From assembly GCA_011046055.1 (NCBI GenBank), contig DSBN01000285.1:1-12414 (forward strand): DNA of 12,414 nt. The letters run 5' to 3'. The position numbers and the translations under genes are program-made. The stretch is from Sediminispirochaeta sp. (GTDB lineage: Bacteria > Spirochaetota > Spirochaetia > DSM-16054 > Sediminispirochaetaceae). Under the pieces are notes generated by a model. The model was not told where the DNA came from. It was given only the letters and a program-made list of their open reading frames with translations, and did no database searches. This document shows, piece by piece, positions 6,364-12,414 of the stretch (positions are counted from its first letter, which is position 1; each line of letters opens with the position of its first letter).

Positions 6364-8518
6364 AACCTCCGCATCTTACACCTTCGCCCTGACGGGCAAC
6401 CCCAACAGCGGAAAAACCTCGATTTTCAATGAAATCACCGGCGCCAGCCAAAAAACCGGCAACTGGGGCGGCGTGACAGTGGACGTCAAGACCGGCAGTA
6501 TCCGTCGGAACGGAAATAAACTCTACTTTACCGACATCCCCGGCACCTACTCTCTGAGTGCCTACACCATGGAGGAAGTAGTCGCCCGGGACTATATAAT
6601 CAACGGCAATACGGACGTCATTATCAACGTGGTCGACTCAACTAATCTGGAGCGCAATCTCTACCTGGCGGTCCAACTCCTGGAGCTGGGCAAGCCGGTG
6701 GTCTTCGCCTTCAACATGTACGACGAGCTGCGGCGCAGCGGAAGCAAGGTAGATACCGATCAGCTGGGCAAGCTCCTCGGCACCCCCATCGTCTACACCA
6801 TAGGGCGAACCGGCCACGGTATCGAAGAACTCATATCGACCGCCATCACCACGGCCCAGGGGCACGGGGCAAACCGTCACAACATCGCCATCCACTACGG
6901 CAAAGAGCTGGAAGAGGCCATCGAGGAGCTGTCCCGGGACCTGGAACGGATCGACTTCGATCCCCGGGGCATCAACCTGCGGTGGTACGCCCTGAAGCTC
7001 CTGGAAGAGGACGAGTTGGTGGAAAAAGAGCTCGCCCCACTGCAAGGGGCAGAGGCACTGCTTCACACCAGGGACCGCCATCTGCAGCGAATACAGGAGT
7101 TGTACCAGGAAGACGCGGCAACCCTGATCAGCGAGAAACGCTACGGTTTCATCCTCGGTGCCCTGGGAGAGACGCTCAAGCGCTCCCCCGCCGACCGATT
7201 GGACATCTCAGAGAAGATCGACAACGTTATGACCCATCGGCTGCTGGCCTACCCTATTTTTGCCGCATTCATGTGGCTCCTCTTTCAGGCCACCTTCAGT
7301 CTCGGCGCCTACCCGATGGAGTGGATCGAGACGGGAGTGGATGCTCTTGGCGGTTTGGTGAGAGCGAATATGGCACCAGGCGCCCTCCGCAGCCTCTTGG
7401 CCGATGGAATCATCGGCGGAGTCGGCGGGGTGGTGGTTTTTCTCCCGAATATTCTGATCCTCTTTTTTGGAATCTCCCTGCTCGAAGACACCGGGTATAT
7501 GGCCCGGATCGCCTTCATCATGGACAAGCTGATGCACCGGATCGGCCTGCACGGCAAGAGTTTCATCCCGCTGATCATGGGGATCGGCTGCAACGTGCCG
7601 GCGATCATGGCCGCCAGGACCCTGGAGTCCAACAAGGACCGCATCCTGACCATCCTGATCGCACCGCTTATCACCTGTTCGGCTCGTCTGCCGGTCTACA
7701 TCCTTTTTGCCGGGACCTTTTTCCCGCACAGCGCGGGCAATATCATTTTCGTGCTCTATTTTTTCAGCTTTTTCTTCGCCTTCTTTATTGGGTTCTTATT
7801 CAAAAAAACCCTCTTCCGCGGCGAGGAGTACCCCTTCGTGATGGAACTCCCCCCCTATCGCATCCCCACCTTCAGGAGCTCCATGATCCACATGTGGGAA
7901 AAGGCCAAACACTACCTGCAAAAGATGGGCGGCGTGGTGCTGATTTTTTCAATAATTATTTGGGTTTTGAGCAACTACCCCCAGCAGTCAGGACTCGAAG
8001 CCGAGCACGGCCGTCAGCTTGACGAGCTAAGAGGGAGTGTGGGTCTGGACGTCGAGATCGATTCCCCGGAGTACCAACGGAAGTTGCACGAACTGGAGGC
8101 GGTCCAGCATCGGGAAATGATGAGCGGGACCTATATCGGGCAGGCCGGACGGGCGATTCAGCCGGCTCTCGCGCCGCTGGGCTTTGATTGGCGAATGGGG
8201 GTGAGTCTACTCACCGGTTTCGTGGCGAAGGAGGTTGTGGTCAGTACCCTGGGAGTTCTCTACACCGTCGGGGACGAAGCGGGGGAAGAATCGGAAGCTC
8301 TGAGATCCGCCCTGCGCCAAGCCTACACCCCCCTGACGGGGCTGGCATTTCTCTTTTTCGTGATGCTCTACACCCCCTGTATCGTAGCCTTCGTGACGGT
8401 GGTCAGGGAGCTGGCCTCGTGGCGCTGGTCTCTGTTTTCGCTATTCTATCAGATAGGACTGGCCTGGTTGGTGGCCTTCTTGGTACGCTGGGGCGGTATA
8501 CTGCTGGGCTACAGTTGA
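6353..8518 (+). CDS. feoB: Ferrous iron transporter FeoB
   Basis: Inner-membrane Fe(II) transporter with an N-terminal GTPase. Of 721 residues, the G domain shows G1 GNPNSGKT (15-22), G3 DIPGTYSL (61-68), G4 NMYD (121-124) and G5-like GRTGHGIEEL (151-160). A helical GDI-like linker follows to about 290. The membrane part has the two Gate regions and FeoB_C: GGVVVFLPNILILFF (358-372), the conserved GIGCNVPAIMAARTLE (410-425) with C413, TCSARLPVY (441-449), FVAKEVVVSTLG (623-634) and MLYTPCIVAF (671-680). A hydrophilic insert of about 60 residues (541-600) interrupts the membrane core, as in many FeoBs. The start is ATG 6353 with GGAGG 9 bases upstream. Length is near normal and every key motif is intact. 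The next gene converges after only 18 bases. Confidence 0.97.
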   Translation: MNPKTSASYTFALTGNPNSGKTSIFNEITGASQKTGNWGGVTVDVKTGSIRRNGNKLYFTDIPGTYSLSAYTMEEVVARDYIINGNTDVIINVVDSTNLERNLYLAVQLLELGKPVVFAFNMYDELRRSGSKVDTDQLGKLLGTPIVYTIGRTGHGIEELISTAITTAQGHGANRHNIAIHYGKELEEAIEELSRDLERIDFDPRGINLRWYALKLLEEDELVEKELAPLQGAEALLHTRDRHLQRIQELYQEDAATLISEKRYGFILGALGETLKRSPADRLDISEKIDNVMTHRLLAYPIFAAFMWLLFQATFSLGAYPMEWIETGVDALGGLVRANMAPGALRSLLADGIIGGVGGVVVFLPNILILFFGISLLEDTGYMARIAFIMDKLMHRIGLHGKSFIPLIMGIGCNVPAIMAARTLESNKDRILTILIAPLITCSARLPVYILFAGTFFPHSAGNIIFVLYFFSFFFAFFIGFLFKKTLFRGEEYPFVMELPPYRIPTFRSSMIHMWEKAKHYLQKMGGVVLIFSIIIWVLSNYPQQSGLEAEHGRQLDELRGSVGLDVEIDSPEYQRKLHELEAVQHREMMSGTYIGQAGRAIQPALAPLGFDWRMGVSLLTGFVAKEVVVSTLGVLYTVGDEAGEESEALRSALRQAYTPLTGLAFLFFVMLYTPCIVAFVTVVRELASWRWSLFSLFYQIGLAWLVAFLVRWGGILLGYS

Positions 8519-8536
8519 TTGCAGCGCAACTTTGCT

Positions 8537-8863
8537 TCAGGTAAAGGGGGAGACCATGTCCCCCAGGGCGCGACGGACCGCTACGTTGAGTCCGTCGCTG
8601 CTAAAAGGTCGGGGGAGGTAGACCCGCTGGAGCTTCGAGTCTCCCTTCCTACACTCCCGAAGCAGTATCGTCGGAACCGAGACAAAGTTGGGGACTTCGG
8701 TCTCGCAGATCAATAGGTCTACCGGTCGAAAGCGGAGGAAACCCAGTCCTTGGCCGAAATCCACGGCCTGCATGATCCGATACTCCCCGCCGCCGAGAAC
8801 AAACTTGATCTGTTCCCGCAGCGCCGCGGAGCTATGGATCACCAGTACCGTGACTTGTCCCAT
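8537..8863 (-). CDS. Degenerate, shortened receiver-like protein
   Basis: A 108-residue cytoplasmic protein with a response-regulator receiver outline but broken chemistry. Strand 1 is VTVLVI (4-9), followed by H10-S11 where receivers have the Asp pair. The next parts are helix 1 AALREQIKFVLGGG, the YRIMQAVDFGQGLGFL unit (28-43) and strand 3 VDLLICETEVP (48-58), with E54 at the phosphoacceptor Asp position. Then comes LPRPF (83-87), with R85 where the invariant Lys of KPF belongs, and a final helix. From E54 to R85 is 31 residues, against about 50 in CheY, so about one beta-alpha unit is missing. It cannot be phosphorylated in the normal way; Glu may mimic a fixed state. It starts 3 bases after the sigma factor gene ends and is probably cotranscribed with it; SD is poor (GGAGAG 13 bases before ATG). 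The function is unknown. Confidence 0.72.
   Translation of the reverse strand: MGQVTVLVIHSSAALREQIKFVLGGGEYRIMQAVDFGQGLGFLRFRPVDLLICETEVPNFVSVPTILLRECRKGDSKLQRVYLPRPFSSDGLNVAVRRALGDMVSPFT
8546..8564. terminator. GC-rich hairpin at the feoB/receiver-like convergent ends
   Basis: GGGGGA (8546-8551), a 7-base loop and TCCCCC (8559-8564) form a perfect 6-base stem inside the last codons of the minus-strand gene. Only 18 bases separate the convergent stops, so termination signals for either transcript should lie about here. Neither side has a proper U-tract: the minus-strand side reads TTTACC, the plus side CAGGGCG. It is a weak terminator candidate. Confidence 0.25.
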
Positions 8864-8866
8864 TTG

Positions 8867-9853
8867 TTAAATCACACTCTCCAATTCTTGAATCAGTTGA
8901 ATCTCCCGCATACGGGCGATCGCCTTGTTCTGAATCTGCCGAACCCTCTCACGGGTGATACCCAGAATTTTACCAATCTCCTCCAGGGTGAGGGGGCTTC
9001 CTCCGTTCAGGCCGAAACGCAGGACTATTATCCGCCGTTCCCGCTCGCTCAACTCGTCTAGTGAACGATCCAGGATATCCTGCAGGTTGATGTGGAACAT
9101 AGTGTCGAAAGGCTCCTCGTAATCCTCGCTGAATATCAGGTCCGACAAGGTAGTCACGTTTTCGTCGTCCACCGTCACGTCCAAGGAGGCGGTCTCCCCG
9201 GAGTATTTCATCAAATTCTCTACCTGATGGGGGCTCAAGTCCATGTACTCGGCAATCTCCCACAGGCGTGGCTCCCGTCCCAGCTCCTGCGCCAGGTACT
9301 TGGATACCGAATAGGTTTTGCGAATCACGTTGAGCACATGGATGGGAATACGGATCGTCCTTCCCTTGTCGGCGATTGATTTGATCACCGCCTGCTGGAT
9401 CCACCATGTACCGTAGGTGGAGAACTTGCACTTTCGGGTGTGATCGAACCGCTCCACCGCCTCTATCAATCCGATATTTCCCTCGTCGATGAGATCCAGA
9501 AGGCTCAAACCCCGGTGCTGGTACTTCTTGGCTATCGAAACCACCAAGCGCAGATTGCTGGTAATCATCCGCTTACGGTTGTGTTCCAAGCCCAGCTCCA
9601 AGAGCTCTTTGCGTTCCAGGTACTCACGCCGCTCCAGAGCGCCCTCATGGAAAGATTCCTCCAGGGTCTGAAGCGCCTGCTTGTGCCAGTGCATCTGACG
9701 TCCGATCTCCAGCTCTTCCTCTTTGCTCAAGAGGGGGTAGGAGGATATCTGCTTCAAATACAGCGAAAGCGGGTCCATTTCGTAACTCGCTTCGCTGGTT
9801 CCCGACACATCCACCTCTGGCAGAGTGTCCACATACATCTCGTTTTCCATCAT
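8867..9853 (-). CDS. RNA polymerase sigma-70 family factor (short, group-2-like)
   Basis: Promoter-recognition subunit of 328 residues lacking region 1.1, so an RpoS-like or other group 2 factor rather than a full-length housekeeping RpoD. Region 1.2 is DPLSLYLKQISSYPLLSKEE (27-46). Region 2 spans about 94-170, with NLRLVVSIAKKYQ, DLIDEGNIGLIEAVERFD and FSTYGTWWIQQAVIKSIADK. Region 3 follows to about 225. Region 4 is about 262-318, with a clear helix-turn-helix LTLEEIGKILGITRERVRQI (288-307). In region 2.4 the usual ATWWIRQAITR is GTWWIQQAVIK, which may alter promoter choice. Two adjacent ATGs are possible: 9853 is used here, but AAGGGG (9858-9863) is better spaced, 7 bases, for the one at 9850. 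It is followed after 3 bases by the receiver-like gene and is divergent from the HD-GYP regulator. Confidence 0.93.
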   Translation of the reverse strand: MMENEMYVDTLPEVDVSGTSEASYEMDPLSLYLKQISSYPLLSKEEELEIGRQMHWHKQALQTLEESFHEGALERREYLERKELLELGLEHNRKRMITSNLRLVVSIAKKYQHRGLSLLDLIDEGNIGLIEAVERFDHTRKCKFSTYGTWWIQQAVIKSIADKGRTIRIPIHVLNVIRKTYSVSKYLAQELGREPRLWEIAEYMDLSPHQVENLMKYSGETASLDVTVDDENVTTLSDLIFSEDYEEPFDTMFHINLQDILDRSLDELSERERRIIVLRFGLNGGSPLTLEEIGKILGITRERVRQIQNKAIARMREIQLIQELESVI

Positions 9854-9885
9854 TGCACCCCTTACCGATCTAATTGTGCAGGCTA

Positions 9886-9914
9886 ACTATGCAGTGCTTT
9901 TTTCTCCAGCACAA
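9886..9914 (-). promoter_or_regulatory. Candidate promoter of the sigma factor gene
   Basis: On the minus strand TTGTGC (9909-9914), a 17-base spacer and CATAGT (9886-9891) give a moderate sigma-70 match. The predicted leader is about 25 bases and carries the AAGGGG ribosome binding site. Chosen by eye. Confidence 0.4.
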
Positions 9915-9959
9915 TAAGGGCGTTTTGAGACTTTCTATCGGGGAAACCCTTACGGCGAA

Positions 9960-9988
9960 TTGAACTTTTTTGACATTTTTGATATCGT
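9960..9988 (+). promoter_or_regulatory. Candidate distal promoter of the HD-GYP regulator
   Basis: TTGAAC (9960-9965), a 17-base spacer and TATCGT (9983-9988). If used it gives a leader of about 110 bases containing a 36-codon open frame from 10005 that ends inside the regulator gene. Confidence 0.3.
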
Positions 9989-10051
9989 TAGTGAGGCGGC
10001 GGTTATGCAATACTCAAACACTCTATTTAATCGATCATATATACATATTAC

Positions 10052-10080
10052 TTGCGCAGCCACGGCGGCTTCATTATACT
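10052..10080 (+). promoter_or_regulatory. Candidate proximal promoter of the HD-GYP regulator
   Basis: TTGCGC (10052-10057), a 17-base spacer and TATACT (10075-10080), five of six bases of the -10 consensus. The predicted start near 10087 leaves a short leader with AGGGAG (10093-10098) 6 bases before the ATG, a well-formed arrangement. Confidence 0.45.
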
Positions 10081-10104
10081 CCGGTACTAGGCAGGGAGCA
10101 CGAA

Positions 10105-11142
10105 ATGACAGATAGACTAACGGCCCTCTCGGTGGACGACGAGTACCTGAATTTGGTGCTCATAGAGGAGATGGGAAAAAAGATAGACCTGGATATCCGG
10201 AGCTACACTGAACCGCTGGAGGCTCTGGATTTTTTGAAAAACAACCCCATCGACCTCATCTTCGTCGACTATATGATGCCCGGGATGGACGGCTTGGAGC
10301 TGATAAAAAAGTCCCGGGAGCACTACCCCGACATCCCCATTGTCATGATCACCGCGGTGAGCTCGGACAACGAACTGAAACTCAAAGCCCTGGAGTTCGG
10401 CGCCACCGATTTTCTCTCCAAACCGCTGAACCTGCCCGAGTTTTCCGCCCGGGTGAACAACCTCAAACAGCTCCGACAGAGTCAGCTCCTGTACAAGAAC
10501 TGGGCCGACGTTCTGCAGGAGGAGGTGGAGAAGGCGACCCAGAACGTCATGCAGCGGGAACACGAGACTCTTCAGGTATTGGGCTCCGCGGCGGAATACA
10601 AGGACCCCGAGACCGGGGAGCACATACTCCGAGTGGCCCACTACTCGCGCATCATAGCCGAGCAGCTCACGACGGACAAAGACATGCAGCAGGAGATCTT
10701 CCACGCGGCTCCGCTGCACGACATCGGCAAGATCGGAATCCCCGACACTATCCTGCTCAAACCGGCCAAACTGAGCCCCGAAGAGTTCCGTATCATGAAA
10801 CAGCACCCGACCATCGGGTACGAGATAATGAAAAGCGCCCAGAGCACCTACCTCAAAACCGGAGCGATCATCGCCCTCAGCCATCACGAGAAGTGGGACG
10901 GCTCGGGCTACCCCAGAGGCTTGGCCAAGGAAGAGATCCCCCTCTGCGGACGTGTCCTGGCGGTGACCGACGTCTTCGACGCGCTGACCTCCCGCCGCCC
11001 CTACAAGGAGCCCTGGAGCTTCGACCAGGCGGTGGATCACCTCAAGAAGGAGCGGGAGAAGCACTTCGCCCCCGACGCGGTGGACGCCTTCCTCTCCCGG
11101 CTCGATGAAATAGAAGAGATCTACAAAACCTACTCGGAATAG
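10105..11142 (+). CDS. HD-GYP domain response regulator, probable c-di-GMP phosphodiesterase
   Basis: Two-component regulator of 345 residues, RpfG-like, that likely hydrolyses cyclic-di-GMP in response to phosphorylation. The receiver (about 5-122) is intact: acidic pair D11-D12, phosphoacceptor D55 in FVDYMMPGMDG, T83 in MITA and K106 in LSKPL. A helical linker (about 125-155) joins it to the HD-GYP domain, which has H173 in TGEHILRVA, H205-D206 in HDIGKIGIPD, H234 in KQHPTIGYE and H260-H261-x3-D265-G-x-GYP in HHEKWDGSGYPRG. These are the metal-site and signature residues of active enzymes. The open frame extends upstream to a TTG at 9970, but the ATG at 10105, with AGGGAG 6 bases before it, starts exactly at the receiver. 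No cognate histidine kinase is in the window. It is divergent from the sigma factor and convergent with lgt. Confidence 0.95.
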   Translation: MTDRLTALSVDDEYLNLVLIEEMGKKIDLDIRSYTEPLEALDFLKNNPIDLIFVDYMMPGMDGLELIKKSREHYPDIPIVMITAVSSDNELKLKALEFGATDFLSKPLNLPEFSARVNNLKQLRQSQLLYKNWADVLQEEVEKATQNVMQREHETLQVLGSAAEYKDPETGEHILRVAHYSRIIAEQLTTDKDMQQEIFHAAPLHDIGKIGIPDTILLKPAKLSPEEFRIMKQHPTIGYEIMKSAQSTYLKTGAIIALSHHEKWDGSGYPRGLAKEEIPLCGRVLAVTDVFDALTSRRPYKEPWSFDQAVDHLKKEREKHFAPDAVDAFLSRLDEIEEIYKTYSE

Positions 11143-11153
11143 CAATTTTCGCT

Positions 11154-11182
11154 CAAGCCTCGGGGCTCAAAGCCCAAGCCTC
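11154..11182. repeat. Small hairpin flanked by direct repeat in convergent spacer
   Basis: The 52-base gap between the HD-GYP gene and lgt holds CAAGCCTC twice (11154-11161 and 11175-11182) with GGGCT-CAA-AGCCC (11163-11175) between. The stem is short and neither strand has a following T-run, so it is at most a weak transcription end signal for the two convergent genes. Confidence 0.35.
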
Positions 11183-11194
11183 AAACAAGGGGTT

Positions 11195-12142
11195 TCAAAG
11201 CTTCGCCCGCCGCCGGCGCCACCAGAGCAGTCCCAACCCGCCGATCATCATCAATACGCAGAGAATCTGGCCGGTGCTGAAGTTCCACGGCGACAGAAAA
11301 AGCGCCTGCGGTTGGGTCTGCGCGGCGAAGCTAATCGGATACCCGATTCCGATATCGGGCTCCCGAAAATACTCGATGAAGAAGCGAACCACCCCGTACC
11401 CGATCAAATAATAGCCCAGAATCTGCCCCGAGTAGCGCCGCCGCGGCCTCAAAATGAACCAGAGGATAAGCCACAGGAAGATCCCTTCGAAAAAGGCCTC
11501 GTAGAGCTGGGAGGGGTGGCGGGGCAGCTGCAGCATCTCGCCCGCCGAGTAGTCAATCCCATGGGCATCGGCCACCTCGCGGACCCATTGGTGGCGGGTG
11601 GAGAAGCTCGGCGCGTGGGGAAAAATCATTCCAATCCCGCTTTCGGTCACCCGGCCCCACAATTCACCGTTGATGAAGTTGCCCAGCCTCCCGAAGGTGT
11701 ACCCCAGGGGTATTCCGGCCACCACTATGTCGGTAATTTGAAAAAAGTCCAGCCGCCTGTAACGGCAGTAGAGAGCGCCGCCCAAAAACGCACCGATCAC
11801 CCCACCGTGGTAGCTCATCCCCTGCAGCCCCACCAGACGCATATTCTCGTCAAAGGGCCAGAAGATCAGCCAGGGCTTCTGCAGGTAACGCCCCGAGGTA
11901 TCGTAGACCAGGGCGGCGAAAATACGCGCCACCAGCAGCAGGCCCAGGATCGTCCAGAAAAAGAGGTTGACCACATCGTCGTCGCTCATCTCCAGCTGCA
12001 GCCGGTCGTGTGCAATCTGGTACTTGAACAAGAGGTAGGTCACCAGAAAGGCGACCAGGTACATCATCCCGTACCAGTGGAAGGGCAGCCCCGGAATGAT
12101 CTCCGGTCGTATCCACGAGGGAAACTCCAAATAGGCTATCAT
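11195..12142 (-). CDS. lgt: Prolipoprotein diacylglyceryl transferase
   Basis: Inner-membrane enzyme that moves a diacylglyceryl group from phosphatidylglycerol to the lipobox Cys of prolipoproteins, the first step of lipoprotein maturation. About seven hydrophobic segments are visible across 315 residues. The family signature GRLGNFINGELWGR is at 151-164 (R152, N155 and E160 matching essential residues R143, N146 and E151 of E. coli Lgt). H112 in GMSYHGGVIG corresponds to E. coli H103, RHPSQLYEA is at 208-216, and R253 in GVVRFFIEYFREPD lies in the third conserved block. It is slightly longer than the 291-residue E. coli protein, partly from a segment at about 175-205. The ATG at 12142 has GGAGG 7 bases upstream (12150-12154) and overlaps the preceding stop as TAATG, so translation is coupled to the upstream gene. 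Confidence 0.96.
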   Translation of the reverse strand: MIAYLEFPSWIRPEIIPGLPFHWYGMMYLVAFLVTYLLFKYQIAHDRLQLEMSDDDVVNLFFWTILGLLLVARIFAALVYDTSGRYLQKPWLIFWPFDENMRLVGLQGMSYHGGVIGAFLGGALYCRYRRLDFFQITDIVVAGIPLGYTFGRLGNFINGELWGRVTESGIGMIFPHAPSFSTRHQWVREVADAHGIDYSAGEMLQLPRHPSQLYEAFFEGIFLWLILWFILRPRRRYSGQILGYYLIGYGVVRFFIEYFREPDIGIGYPISFAAQTQPQALFLSPWNFSTGQILCVLMMIGGLGLLWWRRRRAKL

Positions 12143-12414
12143 TACTGATCCTCCTTCTGCTTCTCTTCTCCAGTCTCCTCCGCCTTTCGTGCTTTGGGCG
12201 GGGCCTCTCCATCACCAACCTCGTCATCTTTTTTATTGGAGACCAGTTCGATGCGTCCGTTTTTCTGATTGAAGAAGACATTGACGTTCTTCTCTTCTTT
12301 TTTTACCTCAAAAAAGCGGCCATGGCTCTCGATGGTGACCCCGGGATAGAGGACATTTCGGACCAACAACTCCGAATCGAAGTGCTCCTCAAAGCGTTCG
12401 CGGAGGCTGAAGAG
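12142..12414 (-). CDS. fapA: C-terminal end of a FapA (DUF342) family protein, cut by the window edge
   Basis: The frame is open to the right edge, so only the last 90 residues are present and the start is outside. The visible part reads ERFEEHFDSELLVRNVLYPG then VTIESHGRFFEV, followed by a strand-turn-strand with NQKNGRIEL and a tail of about 30 mostly charged residues rich in Lys, Glu and Asp. The YPGV-x-I core followed by a short beta segment resembles the C-terminal end of FapA/DUF342 proteins, whose beta-helix and coiled-coil domains would lie upstream. FapA-type proteins have been linked to polar assembly and flagellar functions. An internal TTG at 12369 is not a credible start because similarity continues above it. 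The stop TAA (12142-12144) overlaps the lgt ATG by one base. The family call is from memory of the motif and moderate. Confidence 0.55.
   Translation of the reverse strand, partial: LFSLRERFEEHFDSELLVRNVLYPGVTIESHGRFFEVKKEEKNVNVFFNQKNGRIELVSNKKDDEVGDGEAPPKARKAEETGEEKQKEDQ

Noticed and set aside
6982..8022. 346-codon plus-strand open frame inside feoB
   Set aside because: Out of frame with feoB, rich in Arg, Pro and Gly, with no domain or ribosome binding site.
9970..10104. Upstream TTG extension of the HD-GYP regulator frame
   Set aside because: The receiver domain begins at ATG 10105, which has a strong ribosome binding site; the extension covers promoter-like AT-rich sequence.
9989..10104. 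Possible cyclic-di-GMP riboswitch before the HD-GYP gene
   Set aside because: I looked for the conserved GEMM core and its paired helices and did not see them.
10117..11145. 342-codon minus-strand open frame
   Set aside because: Mirror of the HD-GYP gene, low-complexity composition and no domain; the plus-strand gene has every signature residue.
11143..11194. Strong intrinsic terminator between the HD-GYP gene and lgt
   Set aside because: The stem is only 5 bases and neither strand has a T-run after it.
11312..12148. 278-codon plus-strand open frame
   Set aside because: Antisense to lgt, whose motifs are complete; shadow frame.
1..12414. CRISPR array, tRNA or rRNA gene, insertion sequence or attachment site
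   Set aside because: No regularly spaced repeats, cloverleaf, transposase frame or terminal inverted repeats were seen on either strand.

Overview
The window is a compact, protein-coding stretch of a bacterial chromosome, moderately GC-rich by eye. It has no tRNA, rRNA, insertion sequence, prophage or CRISPR array that I can see. The mix of genes suggests a free-living spirochaete or close relative: a FapA/DUF342-type C-terminus translationally coupled to lgt, a short group-2-like sigma-70 factor, an HD-GYP response regulator, and FeoA/FeoB with a FeoC-like protein. This assignment is inference from family resemblance, not from a marker gene.

Layout. (1) 4-5345, minus strand, read right to left: an AAC(3)/YokD-type N-acetyltransferase, a three-domain aminopeptidase P, a cation diffusion facilitator (CDF) and the cofactor-independent phosphoglycerate mutase GpmI. 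Gaps are 25 and 60 bases, and gpmI starts inside the CDF gene, so this is probably one operon. Two of its enzymes belong to families that commonly use manganese, and the CDF has a non-zinc-like transport site. (2) 5457-8518: an iron(II) uptake locus with an unusual order. A FeoC-like gene (plus) runs tail to tail into a FeoA-like gene (minus), their stop codons interlocked. The FeoA-like gene is divergent from a second feoA that overlaps feoB (plus). The 137-base divergent spacer holds three TGACAG/CTGTCA half-sites and is the best operator candidate here. (3) 8537-9853, minus: a sigma-70 family factor followed after 3 bases by a 108-residue shortened receiver-like protein that has lost the acidic pocket, the phosphoacceptor Asp and the Lys. 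(4) 10105-11142, plus: an HD-GYP response regulator (probable cyclic-di-GMP phosphodiesterase), divergent from the sigma gene. (5) 11195-12414, minus: lgt, whose start codon overlaps the stop of a gene that runs off the right edge, probably fapA.

How the parts relate. The left half looks like metal-linked metabolism (manganese-type enzymes, metal efflux, iron uptake) and the right half like regulation and cell envelope. The most interesting items are the degenerate receiver coupled to the sigma factor, the feoA1/feoA2 spacer with its repeated half-sites, and the CDF with Asn in place of the usual transport-site His.
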